DNA of 64,000 nucleotides. Source: Steromphala cineraria (Eukaryota; Mollusca; Gastropoda; Trochida; Trochidae). A program made the translations under genes and the position numbers. How positions within the stretch are numbered: the stretch's first letter is position 1; every line of letters starts with the position of its first letter. The stretch lies in contig OU744727.1 in the NCBI GenBank assembly GCA_916613615.1, positions 3,998,593-4,062,592 of the forward strand. The letters are read 5' to 3'. The notes under the pieces are model-generated. The model saw only the letters and a program-made list of their open reading frames with translations. It ran no database searches and had not been told where the DNA came from. Shown here piece after piece: positions 1 to 11,800 of this stretch.

Positions 1-518
1 AAGCATTATCATGCGATGTGGTGTCTTTGTGGGGGGCCTTTCGAATTATTTCTTTTGTTAGTTTGGTTTACATAAAATTTAACACTTTTGAAAATTAGCC
101 ATAAAACAATGAAAAATACGAAGTTTTTGTCAGAATTCGTCTAGATATGTTTGTCTTAACCAAAACGTTTTCTCAGGGTTGTCTAAATGTACGTGCATGC
201 CTAATGGTCTAAGTGGTCCCTTTGTTATTAAGTTTAGCATGTCATCCCAATTCACAATGATAAACCTAAGAGTTAAGTAAAGATGTTTTATTGTCACTTA
301 CACCATAAAATGCTAGTCAGAACTGCAAACCATATTTTAAAAACAATTAATTAAAATCTGTTGGGAAAAATGGTATTTATATCTTCTTACTGTATGTTTT
401 CATAGCTGTCTTTGATAAGTGTGTATTATAAAAGAAATCAACACGCATCTCTGATCAGTTGCATCATTATATTGAAAATACATAATAATTTACCCCAATT
501 CACAAACGAAATTCAGCT
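1..518. other. Non-coding AT-rich stretch, nothing recognised
   Basis: No ORF of note, no splice-linked exon and no inverted repeat was seen on either strand before the MITE that begins at 519. Confidence 0.5.
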
Positions 519-883
519 TTAAAGGGGCAGTAGCACGTTTTTAGGGGAAATATAAGGTGATGTCAGGAAAATGAAAATGTACGGTTCCAATTAAAAGACA
601 ATGCATTTAAACTAAAAAAAGCAGTTATAATTTAAAGATATGATGTAAAGTTTAGCCATGCGATTCCTTTTTCTTACCCAAAATGAATAAAAGGTGTTCA
701 CACAAAATGGCCGCCCATGGATTTTAGGTGAATCCTCATACTTTGTCCTCTGACTATGGATAATTGGTTTGTGTTATGAGATTTTTGACACTATCAAAAT
801 AATACATTTAGCATTAACGTAAAATTATCAGTGACATTTTTTAGATATAAACTTAACCAAAAAATGTGCTACTGCCCCTTTAA
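519..883 (-). mobile_element. TTAA-flanked MITE, copy 1
   Basis: The ends are near-perfect inverted repeats that start AGGGGCAGTAGCACGTTTTT and finish in the complement, CTGCCCCT. Both ends are flanked by TTAA (519-522 and 880-883), the target duplication typical of piggyBac-type transposition. The interior is AT-rich and non-coding. Two more copies lie at 53217 and 53786 in the opposite orientation; all share an internal block with GGCCGCC and a run near TGTGTGAACACC. The family is non-autonomous. That piggyBac is the source is inferred from the TTAA alone. Confidence 0.85.
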
Positions 884-1503
884 AGGTATTTATTAGAAAT
901 ATTACTAGTAAAAACTCAAAATATTCATTTATCATAAAGGGGCCAATAAGTCGATCTTAATTTGCGATTTTAATTAACAAATAATATAATTGTTCTAATT
1001 TGATGATGATTCATGTATTTAAGAACAGACAAGGCGAAATTTAATTTATATTAAATATACAGTAGAGAATTGGCAAACGCGATTTTTACGTTATGTTAGC
1101 ACTTCTAGTAAACCAATAAAAATTCAATACTTACATAACGCAGTGCTTTAAGCTTTTACTTTTATAACGCTGAATTACATTTCTTTTCAAAGATAAACTT
1201 TAATTCGGTAGTTATGATATCTTAAAACCAATTTTGAAAGTGAATTTCAACACGCAGCTATTTAAATTCAACACGAAAAATTGTAATTTTGCAATATACT
1301 GGTTAACCCGCAACTCCAAAAGCCAAATTTAATATATTGAATTTAGTGGCCAGAAACTCCTTTCTTGTTTAGATAGATTAAATTGATGCAAACAAATTAT
1401 CTCTTTGACTTGAGCATCATATCAAATACTTCCCTATCCTGACATACCATTCAATCAATATCTACTACATTTAGCAAGAGCCACTTTACAGTGTATACTA
1501 TAG
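884..1503. other. Non-coding stretch, nothing recognised
   Basis: AT-rich sequence without a supportable ORF, exon or repeat structure. Confidence 0.45.
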
Positions 1504-2250
1504 TACTCACGGAAATAGAAATAAAATGCTTTTTGTCGATTATTTCTTTATTTGAAACCAACTGAATATTTTCATTCTAAATATTAATTCACGATGGTTT
1601 TTCCAAACTTTTGTTTCAGACAGTTTTTGTAAAATCCCACGAAATATATGAATTTACAGGAGAGAAAAACGTGTCATTTTCACCCATCGAAATTATTTCA
1701 AAGTCAAAATGTATGTTTCTGATGCAAGCTATAATATGTAAATGATCTGTAATCTCAGTACCGTCTGTTAAAATACATTGTTTAATATACAATAAAGTTA
1801 TAATACGTTATGTCCTCTACTTTTTCTATTTTATATCATTTAAAAAATCATAAAATAGTTGAAAAATAACGTGGTTTCATTTAAGTTTACAGACATAAAC
1901 GCGTGTTACAAACTACTATTCTTACGAGTTCATTCATTACTTCTGTTGTCAATTGCAGAGTTGCTTTGACAACGCACGTGTAACAGCAAATTTAGGCGAA
2001 AAGAGCGTTGCAGGTTTATTGTCACACGCATTGCTTGGAGTGACGTAACCTATAGCATGTTTCTAAATTTAAAGAAAATATGCAAATTTTGGGCAGTTTT
2101 ACCTGAACAAAGGCAATATAAAGTATATTTTTGCAATTATTTCATTAGGCCTAGTTAGGAAAAACTTAGTTATTGGAACATGTGTAAGAATTGCTCGAGT
2201 AATAAAGAAATAAACACAAAAAAACCATTTTATTTCTATTTCCGTGAGTA
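1504..2250. mobile_element. TA-flanked inverted-repeat element, about 750 bp
   Basis: The ends match each other as inverted repeats over about 24 bp: CTCACGGAAATAGAAATAAA on the left, its complement on the right. Each end is flanked by TA (1504-1505 and 2249-2250), the Tc1/mariner-type target duplication. The interior has no ORF that looks like a transposase, so this is a non-autonomous or decayed copy. No second copy is seen in the window. Confidence 0.75.
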
Positions 2251-2882
2251 CCCCAAAAAAAATATAGAGCTATTAAGTTTTAACTAAGACATCTTCTACA
2301 GTGAGCAGCTAAAATACTTCATTTGATTAAAAATGGAAATAAAAAAGGAGTTAACTGACAGCATTGTCGCACCCCCACAATCATAAAGCATTGTTATCAC
2401 TTTTTCTCCAAGACCCTGGATTAACATAATCTTATTATTTTCGATCAAAATTGGTTTGATTGTACAAACATTATTTCGACAGTTTTTACGTTGTTACCTT
2501 ACCTTTATCACATAGGGGTTTATATAAACAATGTTCTTTCCACAGAGTCTAATGCCGCTTTATATCTACAAAGGTAGATTTACCCTTATATACAATGTAT
2601 AATAAGATATGTCTTAATGACTGTATGAAGGATAGATATCATTAGTTGAAATCCGTGTCAAAATCGCGCCTGTTCGGGTTTATAGATCTCATGTTTGACG
2701 ATAGAGTCTATCTTGACGAAAGGTCAATTAAGCACCTGGGGCCTCGATTATCGGAACAGACTTGTTGCTGTATAAGCGAGGCAAAAGCGACACCTAGTGG
2801 ACAGGTGAGAGAGAAAGAGGATATGCGTGACAGTTGACTAATAGTACTATGAGGTTAATGAAGTAGTTGTCTTTATCTAGAA
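2251..2882. other. Upstream region and probable 5' UTR of the Ly6-like gene
   Basis: This stretch leads into the ATG at 2883. From about 2640 to 2850 the composition is less AT-rich than the flank and includes an E-box-like CAGGTG near 2802, which fits a promoter or 5' UTR. No TATA box can be claimed. The small ORF from 2646 starts with TTG, has no recognisable protein and is not called. Confidence 0.35.
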
Positions 2883-5800
2883 ATGGGAACAGTTTCAGAA
2901 ATTGGATTACTTCTACTGCTGGTCCTAACACAAGGTAAGACTATATTCACCCCTGATCTATTTAACACAGGTAAATCCAGGTAGATGCGTTCATACACTG
3001 ACACAGGAAAGCCTAGGGCTAGGTGTTTTTGAAATGCTCAGGTAATTTATAACACGCAGGGTTTCATCTGTTAAAAACCATATCCTATAATTTGACAACG
3101 TTTTGAACATTTAAAACACATTGTTGTACAATTTTAAGTGTTTAATTATATAGATACAAAGTTGATAAAAATCAATATGAATTAGAATACACTTTGATAC
3201 AACTTAAAATTATTGAAAAATCACACTTTTAAGAATTTACATGATATTCTTTTTATTATAAAAATAGCCATTTTCTTTGAAAAAAAAAATTTCCAAAATA
3301 TTTTAAGAGCTTTAATAGCCTGTGTTATCATTGTATGAAATTTTAAAATATCAACAAATTTACAAATGATTCATGATAAAACTAATAAAGATTACTTCTT
3401 CTGCTGTAGCAAGTCTATTCACAAATGTAGTGCAGCTGAACCCTTCATCTCTCCTCATTCAAACTGGCGTGCCCTCTCATCAAGTTTTGAAACCCAGGTC
3501 AACAAACATGTTGTTACCCTCAGTGACATCATCTACTATGTACCAATTGTCCATGAACCATTGACCCATCAATCCATTTTCCCATCTTCCATTGACCTAT
3601 CCTTTCATTTTCCCAATCAATATGTACTCATCCATCCATTCATTTCCCCTCTACCATTTGTCTTTCCATCCATGTTCCTAACTACCACTGACCCATCCAT
3701 CCATGTTCCTAACTACCACTGACCCATCCATCCATCCATGTTCCTAACTACCACTGACCCATCCAACCATGTTCCTAACTACCACTGACCCATCCATCCA
3801 TCCATCCATGTTCCTAACTACCACTGACCCATCCATCCATGTTCCTAACTACCACTGACCCATCCATCCATCCATCCATGTTCCTAACTACCACTGACCC
3901 ATCCATCCATGTTCCTAACTACCACTGACCCATCCATCCATCCATGTTCCTAACTACCACTGACCCATCCAACCATGTTCCTAACTACCACTGACCCATC
4001 CATCCATCCATCCATGTTCCTAACTACCACTGACCCATCCATCCATGTTCCTAACTACCACTGACCCGTCCATCCATCCATCCATGTTCCTAACTACCAC
4101 TGACCCATCCATCCATGTTCCTAACTACCACTGACCCATCCATTCATCCATGTTCCTAACTACCACTGACCCATCCATCCATCCATCCATGTTCCTAACT
4201 ACCACTGACCCATCCATCCATCCATGTTCCTAACTACCACTGACCCATCCATCCATCCATCCATCCATGTTCCTAACTACCACTGACCCATCCATCCATG
4301 TTCCTAACTAACACTGACCCATCCATCCATCCATGTTCCTAACTACCACTGACCCATCCATCCATGTTCTTAACTACCACTGACCCATCCATCCATCCAT
4401 GTTCCTAACTACCACTGACCCATCCATCCATGTTCCTAACTACCACTGACCCATCCATCCATCCATCCATGTTCCTAACTACCACTGACCCATCCATCTA
4501 TCCATCCATGTTCCTAACTACCACTGACCCATCCATCCATGTTCCTAACTACCACTGACCCATCCATCCATGTTCCTAACTACCACTGACCCATCTATCC
4601 ATCCATGATCCTAACTACCACTGACCCATTCATCCATCCATGTTCCTAACTACCACTGACCCATCCATCCATGTTCCTAACTACCACTGACCCATCCATC
4701 CATGTTCCTAACTACCACTGACCCATCCATCCATCAATGTTCCTAACTACCACTGACCCATCCATCCATCCATCCATGTTCCTAACTACCACTGACCCAT
4801 CCATCTATCCATCCATGTTCCTAACTACCACTGACCCATCCATCCATCCATGTTCCTAACTACCACTGACCCATCCATCCATCCATGTTCCTAACTACCA
4901 CTGACCCATCCATCCATCCATCCATGTTCCTAACTACCACTGACCCATCCATCCATCCATGTTCCTAACTACCACTGACCCATCCATCCATCCATCCATG
5001 TTCCTAACTACCACTGACCCATCCATCCTTGTTTCTAACTACCACTGACCCATCCATCCATCCATCCATGTTCCTAACTACCACTGACCCATCCATTCAT
5101 CCATGTTCCTAATTACCACTGACCCATCCATCTATCCATCCATGTTCCTAACTACCACTGACCCATCTGTGGGCCCTTGTTAATAACTGTTGGTCGCTAA
5201 TTTCAAAGACTGCTATGAGCCATATCTTTGTTCTAGTTGTCTGTCAGACTGACTTCAAGTGTTACAAGTGTTCCTCGGAGCACGACAGTAGATGTGGAGA
5301 CCCGTTCCAGCCGATGGTCCCCACCTACCCCTGCCCCGGCTCCTGTCTCAAGTTCACCGGCGAGAGGTGGTGTACGTATTGAGCAATTTGAAAACTGAGA
5401 CGGGATGAGATAGTTTAGAATTATGTAGTAGAACCGTGGGCTCTGAAGCTCGTGAGGTTCTGAAGTTTTTTTGATGAGATAGAGAACAGGCGACCTTACA
5501 TTTGATATTGTTTTTATCATATAAGTTAATGACAGTGTATTAAATAGATTGGAAACCTAGCTTGTCCTGAAAATTAATTGGTCAATTAAAAAAATTGAAA
5601 AGTAGCCAGTTTAAGGACTGGCAGACGGGCTATATTTTAAACACTTTTGATAATTAAGTATAAAATGTGCAAAAGCAAAATTGATCCATAATCATTAGAG
5701 TATGCTACAAAAAGTATTGAATGCAACTTTAGTTTTCTGTTTATTGCTCTCCCACATAAATCAAGCTTTATTAGCAGCCCCGTCTAAGGATGGGGCTGCT

Positions 5801-8800
5801 ATCAGTTTTTGTGAAGTTTCCATCGCCGCCGCCACCGCCGCCGCACTCGTACTACTAGCTATAACTTTTTTCCCCTAAGCTTTCCAGAACTCTTATTCAT
5901 ACCTTACTACTCATACCTCGGGGGAACGATTTTGACACGTTCACTTTCAAGGTCACGAGCTATGTATTCACTCTAAGAATTCCTTGTAAACGCGATAACT
6001 TGAAAAGTTTTTGTGCTATGAAGCTCTAACTTGGTATATATCATCCTTGGAAAAGTAAACAATTTTGAAAAGGTTTTGGCTACAATCCGTCAAAGGTCAA
6101 GGTCACAGCAAGGTCATGACGTAAGCATGTTTCAGCGAAAATGCTTTATTTCAACTATGAACACTTTTAATCAATACATGATTGTTATACTCAATGAAAA
6201 GTGTTCAATGATTGTGTGACCTTGAAGGTCAAAGGTCAAGGTCATGAGATATGAGTTATTACAAAATGCACTAAGTTGGGGTAAAACTTTATCCCATTTA
6301 GCTTTTCAGAACTCATGAACATGTCTAAATGTTAATACTTACTGGGAATCATTATGACATGTTCACTTTCAAGTTCAAAGGTCAAGGTCACGAGTTATAA
6401 AATCACCACAAAATTCTTTGTAAACACGGTAACTTGAAAAGTTTTTGTGCTATGAAGCTCTAACTTGGTATATATCATCCTTGGAAAAGTAAAAAATTTT
6501 GAAAAGGTTTTGGCTACAATCTAACAAAGGTCAAGGTCACAGCAAGGTCATGACTTAAGCATGGTTTAGCGAAAATGCTTAATTTTAACTATGATCACTT
6601 TTAATCAATACATGATTGTTATACTCAATAAAAAGTGTTCAATTATTGTGTGACCTTGAAGGTCAAAGGTCAAGGTCATGAGATATGAGTTATTGCAATT
6701 CCTTGTAAACACAATAACTTGAAAAGTTTTTGTGCTATGAAGTTTAGATTTTGTATATATTATCTCTTGAGAAGTACAACATTTAAAAAAAGTTTTGGGT
6801 ACGAACTGTCGAAGGTCAAGGTCACAGCAAGGTCAACATATATGGAGAAAATGGATTAATTTAATTTTTAACACTTTATTTCATTACAATAGTGTTATAC
6901 TCAATGAAATGTGTTCATTGATTGTGTGACCTTGAGTGTCAAAGGTCAAGGTCACGACAAAATTCCCAATTTGGTGAGGCCTGTAAAAGGCGGAACAGGG
7001 TAAGGCGAAACCCAAAGTTCCGGGGCTGCTCTGCTTTTGCGGTATCCCGCAAAGGCTAATCTAGTTCAGAATATGTTTTTTTCAAGAATTTTTTTAACTT
7101 CCCTCAATGTTCATATCCATTTGATGTTGAAAGACATTTATATAAATCAATTACAACATGAATGTTTATGAAATAAATAACAAGATTAATTCTAGGTCAT
7201 GATAGATTTAATTTTACAAGTAATCAAATAATCTGAAATATTTGACATGTGTTATTCACAAAATATCAAGTTAACTGTCCCAAATGAAATATGCATTTTC
7301 ATTATTAATATATATTCTACCCTGGCTTAAAAACGTCAGGTTGTATGCTCCCAACGAATAATCTTTATTACCAAGATCATTGTACCATATGAAATATTAA
7401 TTCTGTCATATGGTGTTGGTTCTTTGTTAGGGAAATAGTATGCAACTTGACGCTAGTTACTAACGACTGCTTAACATGCAATAAGGTGTTCCTTATCAAG
7501 ATGATCAAATTTTTTCAAAACAACAGAAATTTTAACGTACGCTTAATGAGTTTTAACCATGAAAACCATGGATATATTTCAACATAATGTAATAGATGTC
7601 AAACTCGCATTGTATATTTCTTGAGAGTGGCGCTAGATGCCTATTCACTTACCTATTTGTTTGGTTATATTATTCAGTATGTGAAGACAAAATTCAAAAC
7701 TGTGGGAACATTTCACCATGATGTTAGAATTGTCAAATGGACATTTTAATTTTCTCTTGGAGCTTTAAGACTCAACATCTGTCTCTTCAGAAATAGTTGT
7801 ACCAAAGATTACTCATGAAGACTTTCTGTGCAAGAGTACGGTGGATGTAAGGCTTACAATTTACCCATGTAAACTGTAAGAGTATGTAATATAAAGGTTT
7901 ACCCATTACACAGAGGAATGTATCGATAATTTCTCTATCAATTCCCCTCTCTAATTTTCAAAAATATTTCATAAGTGTCTATGGAGGAATTATTTTTCAC
8001 TTTTGGTGAGGAATTTGGCACTATGGTGGAAACTTCCTAAGTGGAGAAATGTTTTGAAAAGTTAAAAATAGAGCCATTTGCTCTGTAGCTCATCAGGCAT
8101 CATATCAGGTTTGCTTTATACAGGCAAGATGAGCTAAAAATGAAACTGATGTTACCTATTGCAAGAAAACCTATAAACAAAATTACAAAACAAATGTAAC
8201 GATTTCGGAATAAATTTCCTTACCCAAATGATTTATTATTATGCAAAACTTTCTAGATCGCCAATATCAGACAGTGAAAGAAGTCCACACTAAAATATCC
8301 AAGGAGAAATAAATTTGCCATAAACTGTCATCTAACGAAGAAAAATAGGTTTTTAAGATTGTGACCCCTGTGACCCTATTTGGGGTCACAAAACCTTCAG
8401 TTTAGAATCCCAATTGGCCAAGGAGTCTACATGCAGTCTTTCAGCTCAGTAGAGTAGACCTTTAGGAGCTAAAGATGATGATGAAAATAAGTTTTTAAGG
8501 TTGTGACCCCTGTGACCCTATTTGGGGTCGTGTGACCCTATTTGGGGTCATGGGGTCACGAAATCTTCAATTTAGAATCCCCATTGGCCAAGGAGTCTGC
8601 ACATATAATTTCAGCTCTCTAGACCTTTTGGAACTTGAGAAGAAGATGAAAATATTTTTTTAAGGTTGTGACCCCTGTGACCCTATTTGGGGTCACAGGG
8701 TCAACAACGTTACAAATTAGAATCCCCATTGTCCAAGGAGTCTGCACATATCAATATTAACTCTCTAGACCTTTTGGAACTGGAGAAGAAGATGAGAATT

Positions 8801-11800
8801 GGTTTTTAAGGTTGTGACCCCTGTGACCCTATTTGGGGTCATGGGTTCACGAAATCTACAATTTAGAATCCCCATTGGCCAAGGAGTCTGCACATATCAC
8901 TTTCAACTCTCTAGACCTTTTGGAACTGGAGAAGAAGATGAAAATAGTTTTTTAAGGTTGTGACCCCTGTGACCCTATTTGGGGTCATGGGGTCACGAAA
9001 TCTACAGTTAAGAATCTCGATTGGCCAAGGAGTCTGCACATATCATTTTCAACTCTATAGTCCTTTAAGTACTGGAGAAGAAGATGAAAATAGGTTTTTA
9101 AGGTTGTGACCCCTGTGACCCTATTTGGGGTCACAGGGTCACCAAAGTTACAAATTAGAATCCCCATTGTCCAAGGAGTCTGCACATATAATTTTTAACT
9201 CTCTAGACCTTTTGGAACTGGAGAAGAAGATGAAAATAGGTATTTAAGGTTGTGACCCCTGTGACCCTATTTCGGGTCACAGGGTCACCAAAGTAACAAA
9301 TTAGAATCCCGATTGGCCAAGGAGTCTGCAAATATCACTTTCAACTCTCTAGTCCTTTTAGAACTGGAGAAGAAGATGAAAATAGGTTTTTAAGGTTGTG
9401 ACCCCTGTGACCCTATTTGGGGTCATGGGGTCACGAAATCTACAATTTAGAGTCCCCATTGGCCAAGGAGTCTGCACATATCGTTTTTAATTCTCTAGTC
9501 CTTTTAGAACTGGAGAAGAAGATGAAAATAGGTTTTTAAGGTTGTGACCCCTCTGTGACCCTATTTGGGGTCACAGGGTCACCAAAGTTACAAATTAGAA
9601 TCTCCATATGCTAAGGTACCTGTACACAAAATTTCAGCTCTCTAATGTGTATGGTTCATGAGAAGAAGTCGAAAGTGTCAAAAGTTTACGGACGGACGAC
9701 GGACGGACGGACGGACGCCGGACGACGGGCCATGCCATAAGCCCATCTGGACTTTCAGTCCTGATGAGCTAAAAATTCAATATTTTGGACCAATTTTATG
9801 ATGAACTGTAAACCTTTCATTCCAGCAAGACAGAAATCATGTGCCAAAATGTGATGGATACTGGTTTCTCAGATAATCATGTCATGATATTTTGGTTTTA
9901 AAATTTCTTGAGCTGTTTTTAAAACTATTTTTTCTTTAGGTGGATTTTTTCTAGCATTTTACTTTTTTAGTAAGGGAAGTCAATATGTAAAGATTTTAAA
10001 ACGTAAAGGAATATTTTAAGTCCTGAGCATTTAGCTCTTGTTGATGCTTGAGAAAAAGCTCTTACCAAATTTTTATTTTGGATTAATTTTACTCAATATC
10101 TAATTTTTGGTATTGTATATACCACATTATTAGACATTTTAATAGTATTTTGGGAGATTGAATAAATAGATGTGTTTGGGTTTGTATGTCGAAATAATTT
10201 GATGTTCTTGGTATTGTTTTCTATCTTCATTGATGTACATCCATGAAAAACAATTTTATGAAACTACCTTCACGTTGCATATATACATAAGATTCTTTCA
10301 TTTTATAATTACCATTATTTATCACTTTAACAACAACTATGAAATTACTAAAACAAAAGTAACATATAACAAGTGTCAAATTGACAAGATAAAATGATTG
10401 TGTATGAATGTTTAAATTTTTCCATATCATCAAAAATTGTATGATAAATATTCGAATATCTTTGGTGGCAGAGAGCTTCCATTTTAGATAGCCCACGTAT
10501 TCAAATGAGTGTTCTCGCCAACAGGACATGACTTTTTCATCAAAGACGACATTGACGGGATAACGACACTCGAGAAATGTTAATATCATAAGTCGAGATA
10601 GTGCATCCTAGCCTTTTGTTCATATGAGTTTTGAGAACCAGGAATGCCTATCTAACTATGGTGTATTCAAGTTTGTTGGCCGAATGAATTTCATTAAGGA
10701 CGACTCCGTCGTGATTTCATACAATGCGATGGGCATTTGCTATCGGCCGTTTACTCAAGAATTGTCAACAGCGAAATTAAACATTATCTTGTATTCAGGG
10801 CAGTATAAAACCACAATCAATCAATGAAAACGGGGTCGAGGGAAGAACAGCGGCCTCACCGCACTCGTACTACTAGCTATAACTTTTTTCCACTAAGCTT
10901 TCCAGAACTCTTATTCATACCTTACTACTCATACCTCGGGGGAACGATTTTGACACGTTCACTTTCAAGGTCAAAGGTCAAGGTCACGAGCTATGTATTC
11001 ACTCTAAGAATTCCTTGTAAACGCGATAACTTGAAAAGTTTTTGTGCTATGAAGCTCTAACTTGGTATATATCATCCTTGGAAAAGTAAAAAAATTTGAA
11101 AAGGTTTTGGCTACAATCCGTCAAAGGTCAAGGTCACAGCAAGGTCATGACGTAAGCATGTTTTAGCGAAAATGCTTTATTTTAACTATGAACACTTTTA
11201 ATCAATACATGATTGTTATACTCAATAAAAAGTGTTCAATGATTGTGTGACCTTGAAGGTCAAAGGTCAAGGTCATGAGATATGAGTTATTACAAAATGC
11301 ACTAAATTGGGGTATAACTTTATCCCATTTAGCTTTTCAGAACTCATGAACATGTCTAAATGTTAATACTTCCAGGGAATCATTATGACATGTTCACTTT
11401 CAAGTTCAAAGGTCAAGGTCACGAGTTATAAAATCACCACAAAATTCTTTGTAAACACGGTAACTTGAAAAGTTTTCGTGCTATAAAGCTCTAACTTGGT
11501 ATATATCATCCTTGGAAAAGTAAAAAATTGTGAAAAGGTTTCGGCTACAATCTGTCAAAGGTCAAGGTCACAGCAAGGTCATGACTTAAGCATGGTTTAG
11601 CAAAAATGCTTAATTTTAACTATGATCACTTTTAATCAATGCATGATTGTTATACTCAATAAAAAGTGTTCAATTATTGTGTGACCTTGAAGGTCAAAGG
11701 TCAAGGTCATGAGATATGAGTTATTGCAATTCCTTGTAAACACAATAACTTGAAAAGTTTTTGTGCTATGAAGTTTAGATTTTCTATATATTATCTCTTG

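Noticed and set aside
3366..3722. 118-codon ORF
   Set aside because: It is open only because of the ATCC-type minisatellite; composition is repetitive and there is no homology.
10227..10589. 120-codon minus-strand ORF
   Set aside because: AT-driven, no recognisable motif, no splice partner, and it lies inside an intron.
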